Below are positions 50,464-59,649 of a DNA stretch of 64,000 nucleotides, piece after piece; the stretch's first letter is position 1; every line of letters begins with the position of its first letter. Location of the stretch: assembly GCA_963696645.1 (NCBI GenBank), contig CAVOKY010000002.1, positions 212,023 to 276,022 of the forward strand. The letters are read 5' to 3'. A model generated the notes under the pieces. That model was not told the DNA's origin. It did not search any database and worked only from the letters and a program-made list of their open reading frames with translations. This stretch comes from JAMXLO01 sp963696645. Its GTDB lineage: Bacteria; Pseudomonadota; Alphaproteobacteria; Acetobacterales; Acetobacteraceae. Made by a program: the position numbers and the translations under genes.

Positions 50464-51707
50464 CAGTCGTCGGTCTCTCCGTCCCGGTACAGTGCACCGC
50501 GCCCGATCCGCTCCAGGCAGATCTCCGCCGTCCACGGCGCCATCAGCGATCCGCAGCGGCTGTCACGATAGATGCGTTCCAGCGGCAGCGAGCGGAACAT
50601 CGAATGTCCGCCGCAGGTCCGGATGGCAAGTCGCGCCAGATCGTTTGCTGTTTCCATCGTGGCGAATTGCGCCGCATAGGCCCGCAGCCGCTGTTCCGGC
50701 GTCGGGTCCACATGCGCCTCGCTGATGGCGCGGAACCACAGTGCCTTCACCTGTTCCAGTTTGATCTGCATCTCCGCGACGGCGAGTTGCTTCACCGCGC
50801 TGCCGCGACGCTTGCCGGGCGGCGCGCCGGGCACCTCGCCGCGCAGGTAGCGCACTGTGAAGTCGTACGCGGCCTGTGCCAGACCCAGATAGGTCGGTGT
50901 TAGGGTCAGGAACATGTGCGGCCAGCGCGACGCCGCCTGGAAATACACGCCGCGCGGCATGATTGCGGCATCGTGCTCCACGAACACGTCGGCGAATTCC
51001 AGTGTGCGAGAAACGGTGCCGCGCATGCCCAGCGGGTCCCATTCGCCCGACACACGCACGCCCGGTGCCACGGCAGGCACCGCAAGATACAGCGTGTTGC
51101 GGCGCTGTGCCGTGCCCTCCGGCGTGGTCTCCGTGCACAGCATGCCGTAATAGTCGGCGTGCCCGGACAGCGACGCGAAGATCTTCTTGCCGCTGACGAT
51201 CCAGCCGCCATCGACCGGTCGCGCCGCGGTGCCGAACGCGATCGCTCCGACCGCCGATGCGTTGCCTTCGGAAAACGGCTGCGCATAGATCGCGCCATCC
51301 ATCGCGATGCGGCGAAAATGGATCGCGCGCCGGCGTTCGTGTTCCGCGCGCATGGCAGCGTCCATTTCGAGATCGTCAGCCAATGGCCCCGCCCACAGCG
51401 TGGAACAGACGTGCATGTTCCAGGTTAACGCGGTGGCGCCGCAATGCCGGGCGATTTCCGCGGCGGCCAGCGCATATGTTTGGTAATCCGCCCCAAGGCC
51501 GCCCTGCGACTGCGGAATGCAGATCGCCAACAAGCCGGCGGCATGCAGGTCGCGATAGTTTTCCGTGGGGAAGCTGGCCTCACGATCGTGGCGCGCGGTG
51601 CGCGGGGCAAATTTGTCCGCCGCCAGGTGCTGCGCCGATGCGATCAATGCCGCCTGTGACGCGGTCAGGCCAAATGTCCCTGGGTCGAAGATCGGTGCTT
51701 CAGACAT
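50463..51707 (-). CDS. Acyl-CoA dehydrogenase family protein
   Basis: FAD-dependent enzyme, 414 aa, that oxidises an acyl-CoA to the 2,3-enoyl-CoA, or a relative that uses other CoA-like substrates. N-terminal helices are followed by LLAICIPQSQGGLGADYQ, the beta domain (PVDGGWIVSGKKIFASLSG) and a C-terminal helical bundle with ETANDLARLAIRTCGGHSMF. The usual glutamate base is not obvious by eye. Start ATG 51707. First gene of an operon with the ligase and dehydratase; divergent from the Liv importer with 136 bp between, a likely shared control region. Confidence 0.93.
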   Translation of the reverse strand: MSEAPIFDPGTFGLTASQAALIASAQHLAADKFAPRTARHDREASFPTENYRDLHAAGLLAICIPQSQGGLGADYQTYALAAAEIARHCGATALTWNMHVCSTLWAGPLADDLEMDAAMRAEHERRRAIHFRRIAMDGAIYAQPFSEGNASAVGAIAFGTAARPVDGGWIVSGKKIFASLSGHADYYGMLCTETTPEGTAQRRNTLYLAVPAVAPGVRVSGEWDPLGMRGTVSRTLEFADVFVEHDAAIMPRGVYFQAASRWPHMFLTLTPTYLGLAQAAYDFTVRYLRGEVPGAPPGKRRGSAVKQLAVAEMQIKLEQVKALWFRAISEAHVDPTPEQRLRAYAAQFATMETANDLARLAIRTCGGHSMFRSLPLERIYRDSRCGSLMAPWTAEICLERIGRGALYRDGETDD

Positions 51708-51843
51708 GAAAGAACGATAGCAGACACTGGGGTGCCTCGACGAGTGCTGGAAATTGACTTGCTTTCCGCCTGCGGCATAAGGTTGTCCCAATGACGTGAC
51801 GGGAGAAACCAACGCCGCAGCCTATTGGGCACAAGGGGGACAC

Positions 51844-53094
51844 ATGAAGCGCGAACGCTCACTCGCCACGATTCTCTTGACTTTGCTTGCATTGGTTTTC
51901 TGGGGATCAACGGCGCGAGCGGCCGATGACACCATCAAGATTGGCTACATCGATCCGTTCTCTGGCGCCTTCGCTGCCGGCGGTGACGCCAGCCTGAAGA
52001 TGTTCCAGTTCATAATCGATAATGTCAACGCCAAGGGCGGCGCGCTCGGCAAGAAGTTCGAGCTGGTCACCTTCGACGACAAGCTGCAGCCAGCCGAGGC
52101 GTTGATCGCACTGAAAAGCGTTACCGACCAGAACCTGCCGTTCGTCATGTCGTGTGTCGGATCCAATGTGGGTTCGGCACTGATCGACGCGGTAAGCAAA
52201 CATAATGCGCGCAATCCGGACAACCGTGTGCTGCAATTGAACTGCGGCCAGCTCGCCACCGAGCTCACCAACGAGCAGTGCAGCTTCTGGCATTTCCGCT
52301 TCGCCGGCAGCGTGGAGATGCGCGCGGTGGCGCGGATCAAATCGCTGCCGCAGTCGGTGAAAACCGTCTATCTGCTGAACCAGGACTATCTGTTCGGCCA
52401 GTCAATTCAGCATGACACCAAGAAATTCCTTGCCCTGTACCGTCCGGACATCAAGATTGTCGGCGACGAGATGATCCCCCTGATGCAGGTCAAGGATTTC
52501 TCGCCCTACATCACCAAGATCAAGGCATCGGGTGCGGAATCCCTGGTTACCGGCAATTATGGTCCGGACCTTGCCCTGTTGATCAAGGCGGGCGTCGATG
52601 CCGGGCTCAACATCCGCTACAACTCCTATCTCGGCCATGTCATCGGTGCACCAACTGCGATCGGCGCCGCCGGCGACGGCCGCCTTACCTCGGTGATGGA
52701 GATCCACGACAACATCTCGGTCGAGGAGCACAACGCGGAACAGGAAGAATTCGTCAAGAAATGGCGCGCGACACATGACTTCGGCTTCATCGCCATCAAC
52801 AGCGTGACGCAGTTCGATATGATGGTGCGGGCGATCAACCAGGCAGGCTCGACCGACCCGCTCAAGGTCGCCCTGGCTCTGGAAGGCATGGAGCAGAAAG
52901 ACATGTTCGGCGCCGTCAATATCATGCGCAAGGAAGACCACCAGCTGCTGAACCCGTATTACGAGGCGGTCCTGACCAAGGGTCAGAAGTACGACGTGGA
53001 GAAGACCGGCATGGGTTGGAAAACCGAGTTCAAGACGACGGTGGCCGACGAAACTCTGCCGACCACCTGCAAGATGAAGCGGCCATCTTCATAG
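51844..53094 (+). CDS. Branched-chain amino acid-type ABC transporter substrate-binding protein
   Basis: A 416-aa periplasmic binding protein (LivJ/K-type, periplasmic-binding-protein fold type I). Signal peptide MKRERSLATILLTLLALVFW ends at RAADD. It is followed by IKIGYIDPFSGAFAAGGDAS and FELVTFDDKLQPAEALIALK, typical family blocks, and PYYEAVLTKG. GGGGGACAC lies before ATG 51844. Its length and cysteine pair (MSCVG, NEQCSF) resemble the subgroup that binds aromatic acids or amides. First gene of the five-gene importer to 56839. Confidence 0.93.
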   Translation: MKRERSLATILLTLLALVFWGSTARAADDTIKIGYIDPFSGAFAAGGDASLKMFQFIIDNVNAKGGALGKKFELVTFDDKLQPAEALIALKSVTDQNLPFVMSCVGSNVGSALIDAVSKHNARNPDNRVLQLNCGQLATELTNEQCSFWHFRFAGSVEMRAVARIKSLPQSVKTVYLLNQDYLFGQSIQHDTKKFLALYRPDIKIVGDEMIPLMQVKDFSPYITKIKASGAESLVTGNYGPDLALLIKAGVDAGLNIRYNSYLGHVIGAPTAIGAAGDGRLTSVMEIHDNISVEEHNAEQEEFVKKWRATHDFGFIAINSVTQFDMMVRAINQAGSTDPLKVALALEGMEQKDMFGAVNIMRKEDHQLLNPYYEAVLTKGQKYDVEKTGMGWKTEFKTTVADETLPTTCKMKRPSS

Positions 53095-53122
53095 TCACGC
53101 AGCATCCGCAGACGAGGGCGTC

Positions 53123-54070
53123 ATGCAGGTCGGATTGATCTCTCTGCTCGATGGCCTCGTCTATGGCATGCTGCTGTTCATGCTGGCGAGCGGCCTCACG
53201 CTGATCCTCAGCATGATGGGCGTGCTGAATTTCGCACACGCCAGCGTCTATATGCTGGGCGCCTACTTCGCCTATCAGATCGACCAATGGGTCGGTTTCT
53301 GGCCGGCCCTCGTGATTGCGCCGGTGCTGTGCGGGGCGATCGGCGCCGCGATCGAGGTCTGGGGACTTAGACGCGTCCATCACAACGGGCACATCGCCGA
53401 ACTGCTGTTCACCTTCGGCCTGGTGTTCATCATCGGCCGCAGTGTGCAGATGGTTTGGGGCATGTTGCCGATGGCGTACCGTGTACCGGCTGGCCTCGAT
53501 TTTCCGCTGTTCTCACTGTACGGCGAGAACTTTCCTGCCTACCGCGGCTTCATGCTGCTGGTGTCGGCCGGCATGCTGATCGCTACCTGGCTGCTGTTGA
53601 AGAAGACCCGGGTCGGCCTGATCATTCAGGCGTCACTCACCCATCCGAGCATGGTCAGCGCCCTGGGGCATGATGTCCCCTTGGTGTTCACCACCGTGTT
53701 CGCCGGGGGCTCCTTCCTCGCGGGACTCGCCGGCGTGATTGCCGGCAATTACCTCACCACCGAGTCCGGCATGGCCGACGCGATGGGGCCGATCGTGTTC
53801 GTCGTGGTGATCTTCGGCGGCCTCGGATCGCTGGCGGGCTGCTTCATAGCGTCCATTCTCATGGGCATGGTGCAGACCTTCTCCGTGGTGATCGACTGGT
53901 CCGTTGCCGACTTGCTCAGCCCGTTGGGGATCAAGCTCGCGGCGAATGATCTGCTCGGCGAGATCCTCACCATCCCGGTGTCGCGCATTGGACCGCTAGT
54001 GCCGTACGTGTTGCTTATCGTGATATTGCTGTTCCGCCCGCGCGGCCTGTTGGGTACCCGCGAGACATGA
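53123..54070 (+). CDS. livH: Branched-chain amino acid-type ABC transporter permease (LivH family)
   Basis: Inner-membrane channel subunit, 315 aa with about eight spans. The core motifs are GLVYGMLLFMLASGLTLILS at the N-terminus, MGVLNFAHASVYMLGAYFAY, and the EAA-type HPSMVSALGHDVP loop that docks the ATPase. The C-terminus ends LFRPRGLLG. It starts 28 bp after the binding-protein stop and overlaps livM by ATGA. Confidence 0.93.
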   Translation: MQVGLISLLDGLVYGMLLFMLASGLTLILSMMGVLNFAHASVYMLGAYFAYQIDQWVGFWPALVIAPVLCGAIGAAIEVWGLRRVHHNGHIAELLFTFGLVFIIGRSVQMVWGMLPMAYRVPAGLDFPLFSLYGENFPAYRGFMLLVSAGMLIATWLLLKKTRVGLIIQASLTHPSMVSALGHDVPLVFTTVFAGGSFLAGLAGVIAGNYLTTESGMADAMGPIVFVVVIFGGLGSLAGCFIASILMGMVQTFSVVIDWSVADLLSPLGIKLAANDLLGEILTIPVSRIGPLVPYVLLIVILLFRPRGLLGTRET

Positions 54071-55395
54071 GCGATGCAGCCGAGACCCCGAACGTGCGCG
54101 TTCTGCGGGCGGGCGTCGCCACCGCCCGCACCAACCGCTGGTGGCCATGGCTCGCCGTTGCCGCGTTTTCCGTTGTACTGCCCTGGCTGTTCTATGACTG
54201 GCAGCATGCACGCCATGCCGGCTTTGTGGTGTCGATGCTGAGCCAGACCGGCATGATGATCATTTTCGCCCTGTCGTTCAACATGCTGATGGGACAGGCT
54301 GGCTTGCTGTCCTTCTGCCATTCGGTACTGTTCGGCCTCGCCGGCTATTCCACGGTGCATTTCCTGAATGCCGCCGGTGACGGCGAATTGCCCGTTCCAC
54401 TGGAATTGATGCCGCTGCTTGCCGGCTTCAGCGGCCTCGGCTTTGCCATCGTGTTCGGCTACATGGCGACCAAGCAGCGCTCCACCGCGTTCGCGATGAT
54501 CACTCTCGGCATCGTCCAGCTCGTCACCACGGCGGCAACGATGTTCCACCACTTCTTCGGTGGCGAGGGCGGCGTGAAGACCGACCGCGAGATCGGCATC
54601 AGCCTGTTCGGCTTCGAATACGGTAAGTCGATCGAGGTCTATTACCTGATCGTGGCCTGGATGCTGATCGCGGCCATTGGCATGTATTTCCACACGACGA
54701 CGCCGCTCGGCCGGATGGCGAATGCCTGTCGCGACAACCACGAGCGTGCCCAGTTTGTCGGCTACGATCCTCGCATGGTGCGCTTCCGGCAATTCGCTCT
54801 GGCCGGCTTCTATGCTGGCATCGCTGGCGGCCTGTTCGCGATCACCTATGAGATCGTTACTTTCGATGCCGTGGCGGCACCGCTCGCGGCGAACGCACTG
54901 CTGATGGCTTATATCGGCGGCGCCACCACATTCTTCGGCCCGGTACTTGGTGCCATCCTGATTACATTATTGCAAAGTGGCGTCAGCCTGATGTCGGACT
55001 CCTGGTTGATCTATGTTGGCGTGCTGTTTATCGCGATGGTCACTTTTGCCCCGACCGGCCTCACCGGCATCTTCCTGGAGCACGCGCCAATCGCGCGCGC
55101 CGGGTTGCTGCGCCGGCTGGTTCTGCCCTATCTCCGCATTCTCATCCCTGGTCTGATTGCACTGTTCGGCTTCGTCGGGCTGGTGGAACTCCTGTCATTC
55201 CTGACGATCGGCATGGCGCAAGGCAAACACCTGGCGCTGTTCGGTCGGGCGATCGACATTCGTAGCCCGCTGCCATGGTTGATCACGCTGACCTGTCTCG
55301 TGGTTGGCGTCTTCTGGCTCGCCCGCGAGGGCTCCCGGTTCAAGCGCGTCTGGGACAGCCTGATTGAAATAGCGCGCCCTGGTGGCGGCAGATGA
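54067..55395 (+). CDS. livM: Branched-chain amino acid-type ABC transporter permease (LivM family)
   Basis: Second channel subunit, 442 aa. Membrane spans begin at WPWLAVAAFSVVLPWLF; the conserved core is SFNMLMGQAGLLSFCHSVLFG and YIGGATTFFGPVLGAIL, with the loop ANACRDNHERAQFVGYDP. It is about 80-100 residues longer than common LivM because of two extra C-terminal spans after GIFLEHAPIARAG (residue about 345), which may form an extra regulatory part. Coupled to livH and livG by ATGA overlaps. Confidence 0.92.
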   Translation: MSDAAETPNVRVLRAGVATARTNRWWPWLAVAAFSVVLPWLFYDWQHARHAGFVVSMLSQTGMMIIFALSFNMLMGQAGLLSFCHSVLFGLAGYSTVHFLNAAGDGELPVPLELMPLLAGFSGLGFAIVFGYMATKQRSTAFAMITLGIVQLVTTAATMFHHFFGGEGGVKTDREIGISLFGFEYGKSIEVYYLIVAWMLIAAIGMYFHTTTPLGRMANACRDNHERAQFVGYDPRMVRFRQFALAGFYAGIAGGLFAITYEIVTFDAVAAPLAANALLMAYIGGATTFFGPVLGAILITLLQSGVSLMSDSWLIYVGVLFIAMVTFAPTGLTGIFLEHAPIARAGLLRRLVLPYLRILIPGLIALFGFVGLVELLSFLTIGMAQGKHLALFGRAIDIRSPLPWLITLTCLVVGVFWLAREGSRFKRVWDSLIEIARPGGGR

Positions 55396-56144
55396 GCCCA
55401 CCGTCACTCTCGCTACGCGACGTCACCAAAAGTTTCGGCCAGACGGAGATCATTCGCGGCGTCAGCATGGCAGTTGCGGCGGGCGAGCGTCACGCTTTGA
55501 TCGGACCGAATGGCGCCGGCAAGACGACGTTGTTCAACCTGATCAGCGGCCGGTTTCAGCCTACGTCAGGCGAAATACGGCTGGATGCGACACGGCTCGA
55601 CAGGCTGCCGCCGCATCGCATCAATCGTCTCGGCCTGTCGCGCAGTTTTCAGATCACCTCGATCTTTCATCGCCTCAGCGTATTCGAGAATATCCGCTGC
55701 AGCCTGCTGTGGAGCCGTGGCTATCGTTATTCGTTTTGGCACGCCCTTGGCCGGCAGCGCGTATTGAACGAGGAGACGGAGCGGCTGTTGGAAGAGCTCA
55801 ACCTTGCCGAACGGTGCGATGTGCAGGCCGGGCTGCTGTCGTATGCGGAACAGCGCGCGCTGGAGATCGGCATGACCATCGCCGGGGGCGCCAGCATGAT
55901 CCTGCTTGACGAACCAACCGCTGGCATGAGCCATAGCGAGACGGAATACGCCGTGGCGCTGATCCGGCGTGTCACACAGGGCAAGACGCTGGTCATGGTG
56001 GAGCATGACATGCGCGTCGTGTTCGACCTGGCCGACACGATCACGGTATTGGTCTACGGCAAGGTGATCGCGTCCGGTTCGCCCATTGAAATTCGTGCCA
56101 ACCGCGCGGTGCAGGAAGCGTATCTTGGAGCGCTGGCGGCATGA
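55392..56144 (+). CDS. livG: Branched-chain amino acid-type ABC transporter ATPase (LivG family)
   Basis: ATPase of 250 aa. Walker A GPNGAGKTTLFNLISG, a Q-loop region RSFQITSIFHRLSV, Walker B MILLDEPTAGMSHSE and H-loop VEHDMRVVFDLAD. The LSGG-type signature is altered to LLSYAEQRALE, as in other LivG. ATGA links it to livM upstream and livF downstream. Works with LivF as a heterodimer. Confidence 0.94.
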   Translation: MSPPSLSLRDVTKSFGQTEIIRGVSMAVAAGERHALIGPNGAGKTTLFNLISGRFQPTSGEIRLDATRLDRLPPHRINRLGLSRSFQITSIFHRLSVFENIRCSLLWSRGYRYSFWHALGRQRVLNEETERLLEELNLAERCDVQAGLLSYAEQRALEIGMTIAGGASMILLDEPTAGMSHSETEYAVALIRRVTQGKTLVMVEHDMRVVFDLADTITVLVYGKVIASGSPIEIRANRAVQEAYLGALAA

Positions 56145-56839
56145 TGCTCGAAGTCCGCGACCTGCATGCCTTTTACGGCAAGAGCCACATCCTGCAAGGC
56201 GTCGATCTGACCGTCGGCGAGGGCGAAATCGTCTCACTGCTCGGCCGCAACGGCGTCGGCCGATCGACGACCTGCAAGGCGATCATGGGCCTGGTGCAGC
56301 CGGTTGGCACGGTGCGCTATCGCGGCCGCGACATCGCCGGGTTGGGGGCCAACCTCGTCGCCAGGGCGGGCATCGGCTACGTGCCGGAGGATCGCCAGAT
56401 TTTTCCCACCCTGACGGTGCGGCAGAATCTCATGCTCGGCCTTAAGCGTGCGGGGAAATTCGGACGCTGGAACTTCGATGATGTGTACAAGCTGTTCCCC
56501 AATCTGGCGGAGCGGCAGAACAACACGGCGGGTGTGTTGTCGGGCGGCGAGCAGCAGATGCTGACCATGTGCCGCACGTTGATGGGCGATCCGGACCTGA
56601 TCCTGATCGACGAACCGACCGAGGGCCTGGCACCGATGCTGGTCGAACAGGTTGGCCGTCTGCTGGAAGAGATCGCTCGACGCGGTGTGTCGATTCTGCT
56701 GGTGGAGCAGAAGCTGACCATCGCGATGCGGATTTCGCGCCGGCTGTATGTCATGGGTCACGGCCGCATCGTGTTCGAAGGCACGCCTGCCGACATCGAT
56801 GCCAATGCGGATATCCGCAGGGAGTGGCTTGAAGTCTGA
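56141..56839 (+). CDS. livF: Branched-chain amino acid-type ABC transporter ATPase (LivF family), Walker A Lys replaced by Arg
   Basis: Second ATPase, 232 aa. Walker B is LILIDEPTEGLAPM, signature VLSGGEQQMLTMCR, H-loop VEQKLTIAM. The Walker A loop reads GRNGVGRSTT: the invariant GK(S/T) lysine is an arginine here. I have seen this form in other LivF proteins, so it may be a subfamily feature rather than damage; it would weaken or change ATP hydrolysis at this site. Last gene of the Liv operon, ending 24 bp before the convergent SRPBCC gene. Confidence 0.93.
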   Translation: MMLEVRDLHAFYGKSHILQGVDLTVGEGEIVSLLGRNGVGRSTTCKAIMGLVQPVGTVRYRGRDIAGLGANLVARAGIGYVPEDRQIFPTLTVRQNLMLGLKRAGKFGRWNFDDVYKLFPNLAERQNNTAGVLSGGEQQMLTMCRTLMGDPDLILIDEPTEGLAPMLVEQVGRLLEEIARRGVSILLVEQKLTIAMRISRRLYVMGHGRIVFEGTPADIDANADIRREWLEV

Positions 56840-56862
56840 AAGCGAGTCGTGCGGCCGCGGAA

Positions 56863-57261
56863 TCAGCCCCTCGGGCCGAAATACCGCTTCATCGGCTCGA
56901 AGTAGTGCTCCCGCCATCCGCCGTCCTGATAGCCGGTGTGGCCATCCGGAACATTGGTGTGATTCAGCGTGAGCCTGGTGCCTTCGGCCGAGGGTTCGAG
57001 CAGCACTTCGATCTGTGAATCGGGATCCTGTGCGGTGAACCGTGTCGTGCGCCATGTCTGCACGATGCGGCGGCCCGGCTCCAAGTGCAGGTTGCGGCCG
57101 GAGATGTAGCCGCCCCACGCGGTGAAGGCCGCACCCTCGGTCGCTGCGGCCTCCGCTGCGCTGCCGGTCATGGCGGTATGGCCGCGGCTGTCGAGCCATG
57201 CGTCATAGATCTGCCGCGGTGACGCGGGAATGCTGTCGGTCAGCGTGAACGAAAACGCCAT
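56863..57261 (-). CDS. SRPBCC (AHSA1-like) protein
   Basis: A 132-aa START/Bet v1-like ligand-binding protein (Activator of Hsp90 ATPase homolog 1 type). It begins AFSFTLTDSIPASPRQIYDA, then GGYISGRNLHLEPGRRIVQT, IEVLLEPSAEGTRLTLNH and YQDGGWREHYFEPMKRYF. These blocks match the small SRPBCC proteins that bind hydrophobic ligands; role unknown. I chose ATG 57261 because AAGGAG is at proper spacing only for it; ATG 57267 lies directly on that site. Confidence 0.88.
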   Translation of the reverse strand: MAFSFTLTDSIPASPRQIYDAWLDSRGHTAMTGSAAEAAATEGAAFTAWGGYISGRNLHLEPGRRIVQTWRTTRFTAQDPDSQIEVLLEPSAEGTRLTLNHTNVPDGHTGYQDGGWREHYFEPMKRYFGPRG

Positions 57262-57364
57262 CGCCATCTCCTTGAGTTTCCGCCTCTGAGCTTCGTCGAA
57301 GTCAATTGTCCCGGCCGTTGGTTTCACACTGTCTCGCACCCGACCGAAGATTTGCTGACGCCGG

Positions 57365-57832
57365 CTATTCCACGCGCAATGCCGCCCGAATGTCGGCGAC
57401 GCCGGCTGGATCCTCCAGCGTCGCCAGGCGTCCGGCTGCCAGCAACGCGAATCGATGCAGCAATGCGCGACGGCGGGCGCCGGACAAACGATGCGTAGGA
57501 GCCTCGCGCAGCAGTTCGGCCTCCAGGCCGGCGGCAACAATCAGGCCCGTCTCCGCCGGCAGCAGTTCCTGCGGGAAATCGACGTCGACCGCGAAGAACA
57601 GTTCATCGGCGAATTCCCGGTAATCCTGCCACTTGAAATCAGTCAGGAAATCGCGTGGCCCTGACTTCACTTCGATGCAGGCGAAGCAGCCATCGGGACG
57701 CATGGCCAGGATGTCGGCACGGCGTCCGTTCGGCAGCGCCACCTCGTGCAGCGGCGCCCAGCCATGCCGCAGGCACAGCCGCGCCGCCGCGCGACGGATG
57801 GCGAACGCGCGTTCCGGGAAACTCGGCTGCAT
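57365..57832 (-). CDS. mmcB: MmcB family DNA repair protein
   Basis: Alphaproteobacterial SOS-type DNA damage protein with a restriction-endonuclease-like fold, 155 aa. It has AARLCLRHGWAPLHEVALPN, GRRADILAMRPDGCFACIEV and SGPRDFLTDFKWQDYREFA. The D in RADIL and E-x-K in IEVKSG look like the metal-binding PD-(D/E)xK core. ATG 57832 overlaps the pterin dehydratase stop by one base (TGATG), so it is translated behind it. MmcB is known in Caulobacter-like bacteria for mitomycin resistance. Confidence 0.88.
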   Translation of the reverse strand: MQPSFPERAFAIRRAAARLCLRHGWAPLHEVALPNGRRADILAMRPDGCFACIEVKSGPRDFLTDFKWQDYREFADELFFAVDVDFPQELLPAETGLIVAAGLEAELLREAPTHRLSGARRRALLHRFALLAAGRLATLEDPAGVADIRAALRVE

Positions 57833-58122
57833 CAAGCCAGCAGCGCGTTGATCGCCTGCGCGAGCTTCACATCGTTCTCGGTCAGTCCGCCGGAATCGTG
57901 GGTGGAGAGTTCGATGCGCACGCGGTTCCAGACATTCGACCAGTCCGGATGATGCCCCTGGCTTTCCGCCAGCAGCGCGACGCGGTTCATGAATCCCCAG
58001 GCTTCGTTGAAGTCGCGAAACTTGAGACTGCGCTCGATCGCATCGCGGCCTTCGACCAGCGACCAGCCGGGCAGCTTGCCGGCCAGCGCCGCACGTTCAC
58101 TGTCGGTCAGACGTGTCGGCAT
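57832..58122 (-). CDS. 4a-hydroxytetrahydrobiopterin dehydratase (PCD/DCoH)
   Basis: A 96-aa enzyme that dehydrates the pterin cofactor after aromatic amino acid hydroxylation. It has LPGWSLVEGRDAIERSLKF, NEAWGFMNRVALLAESQGHH, the catalytic HHPDW and STHDSGGLTENDVKLA. CAGGAGGTT before ATG 58122 is strong. In many bacteria the gene accompanies phenylalanine hydroxylase (phhA), which is absent here; some bacterial homologs serve molybdopterin or other roles. Coupled to mmcB by TGATG. Confidence 0.93.
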   Translation of the reverse strand: MPTRLTDSERAALAGKLPGWSLVEGRDAIERSLKFRDFNEAWGFMNRVALLAESQGHHPDWSNVWNRVRIELSTHDSGGLTENDVKLAQAINALLA

Positions 58123-58254
58123 TGGTAACCTCCTGAAACGGCTCCATTGATTGACACCAGGCGGCCCGCCGAACCAGCATGTCGCCGACGGATCAACTGG
58201 CGGCGGCAGCACGACCGCACGCCGGCACAATAACACCGACCGTGGGGGAAACCG

Positions 58255-59649
58255 ATGCCCGATACAGTCGCCTCCCAGCAGAGCGCGATCCATGGACACA
58301 TCGCAGCGCGCATCGATCGCCTGCCGCTGACGCGCGTGCAGTGGCACCTTGCCATCCTGGTCGAGATCACCTGGGGTTTCATCATCTTCGACACCGATGG
58401 GATCGGCGCCCGGCTGTACCCGTTCGTCTGGCGACCCGCCCACATCATCGACGTCTACCAGTACGCCGTCATCCAGGGATTGCAGGTGGGCGCCGGCATC
58501 GTGCTGGGCGTCTATCTGATGAGCTGGGTCGCCGACCGCTACGGCCGCCGACCGGCGATCCTGCTCGCCACGTTGCTCGGCGGAATCTGCATCTGGCCGT
58601 TCGCATATGTCTTCAATTTCTGGGGCATGGTCGTGCTGTCGGTGCTCAGCACTCTGGGCGTCGGCGGCATCGTCGCCACCCATTCGGTGTACCTTTCCGA
58701 AATGACCTCGCCACTGGTGCGCAACAAGGTGTTGCTTGCCTCGCAGGGCGTCACCGCGCTGGTCGCGGTCAGCGTCAACCTGCTGGCGTTCTGGATGATA
58801 CCTAGCCAGTGGCAGGCATTCCTTTGGGTCAGCGCGATCATCGAGATCGTCATCTTGCTGCCCTGGCTCTACTGGAAGCTGCCGGAATCGCCGCGCTGGC
58901 TGGAGGCACACGGCCGCCACGAAGAAGCCGACATTGCGATGGCGGAATACGAACGCCTGGTGCAGCAATACAACAGCGCCCCTCTGCCGGAGCCGAATGC
59001 CGCGGACAACCCGGTGGTGATGGCGGGACGGGGTGCCTGGAAGGAGCTGTTCACCAGCCCGCAGTACCGTCGTCGCACCTGGGTCCTGATCATCTGCTGG
59101 CTGGCGGGATACGCCGGCCTGATCTATGGCGTTGGCGCCTTCCTCGCGGTCTACATGGTCGATCACGGTGCCTCGGCGCATTTCGTGTTCGGCACCATCG
59201 CCGCGGCCTATGGTGCGCTGTTCCTGGCGTTCCAGGTGAACGCACAGCTTGGCGAACGAGTGGAGCGGCGCGACGTCATCGCGGTCATGGCGATATTGTT
59301 CGCGGCTTGCTGGATGGTGGCCTGGGCGGTTCCTACCCTCGCCGTCATCGCGGGCTGCTACATCGTCAGCCGGATCGGCACCGGATTGTTCCTGTTCAAC
59401 CTGTACAACTACACGGCGGTGGCCTACCCGACGCGCATCCGCTCCGTGGCATTCGCCTGGACCGATGGACTCGGGCATCTCGGCGCCTGGGGCGGCGTAA
59501 CATTGCTCGGGCCGTTGTACGCGTTGGGACCGAATCATCTGGGCTGGATCCTGTGGATCGTGCTGCCGGGTGCGTTGCTGCCGGCGTTGCTGATCCGCAG
59601 GATGGGAATCAGGCAGTCGCGCGCCGTGCTGGAACAGGTCTCGACGTGA
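58255..59649 (+). CDS. MFS transporter (sugar/aromatic acid-type)
   Basis: Twelve-helix major facilitator, 464 aa. Motif A is VADRYGRRPAILLATLLGG; between the halves PESPRWLEAHGRHEEADI matches the sugar- and aromatic-acid:H+ symporter families (the PESPRW box). The N-terminus (RIDRLPLTRVQWHLAILVE) is as in that group. The substrate cannot be deduced. Its stop overlaps the next gene (GTGA) although that gene encodes an unrelated protease-like protein. Confidence 0.92.
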   Translation: MPDTVASQQSAIHGHIAARIDRLPLTRVQWHLAILVEITWGFIIFDTDGIGARLYPFVWRPAHIIDVYQYAVIQGLQVGAGIVLGVYLMSWVADRYGRRPAILLATLLGGICIWPFAYVFNFWGMVVLSVLSTLGVGGIVATHSVYLSEMTSPLVRNKVLLASQGVTALVAVSVNLLAFWMIPSQWQAFLWVSAIIEIVILLPWLYWKLPESPRWLEAHGRHEEADIAMAEYERLVQQYNSAPLPEPNAADNPVVMAGRGAWKELFTSPQYRRRTWVLIICWLAGYAGLIYGVGAFLAVYMVDHGASAHFVFGTIAAAYGALFLAFQVNAQLGERVERRDVIAVMAILFAACWMVAWAVPTLAVIAGCYIVSRIGTGLFLFNLYNYTAVAYPTRIRSVAFAWTDGLGHLGAWGGVTLLGPLYALGPNHLGWILWIVLPGALLPALLIRRMGIRQSRAVLEQVST

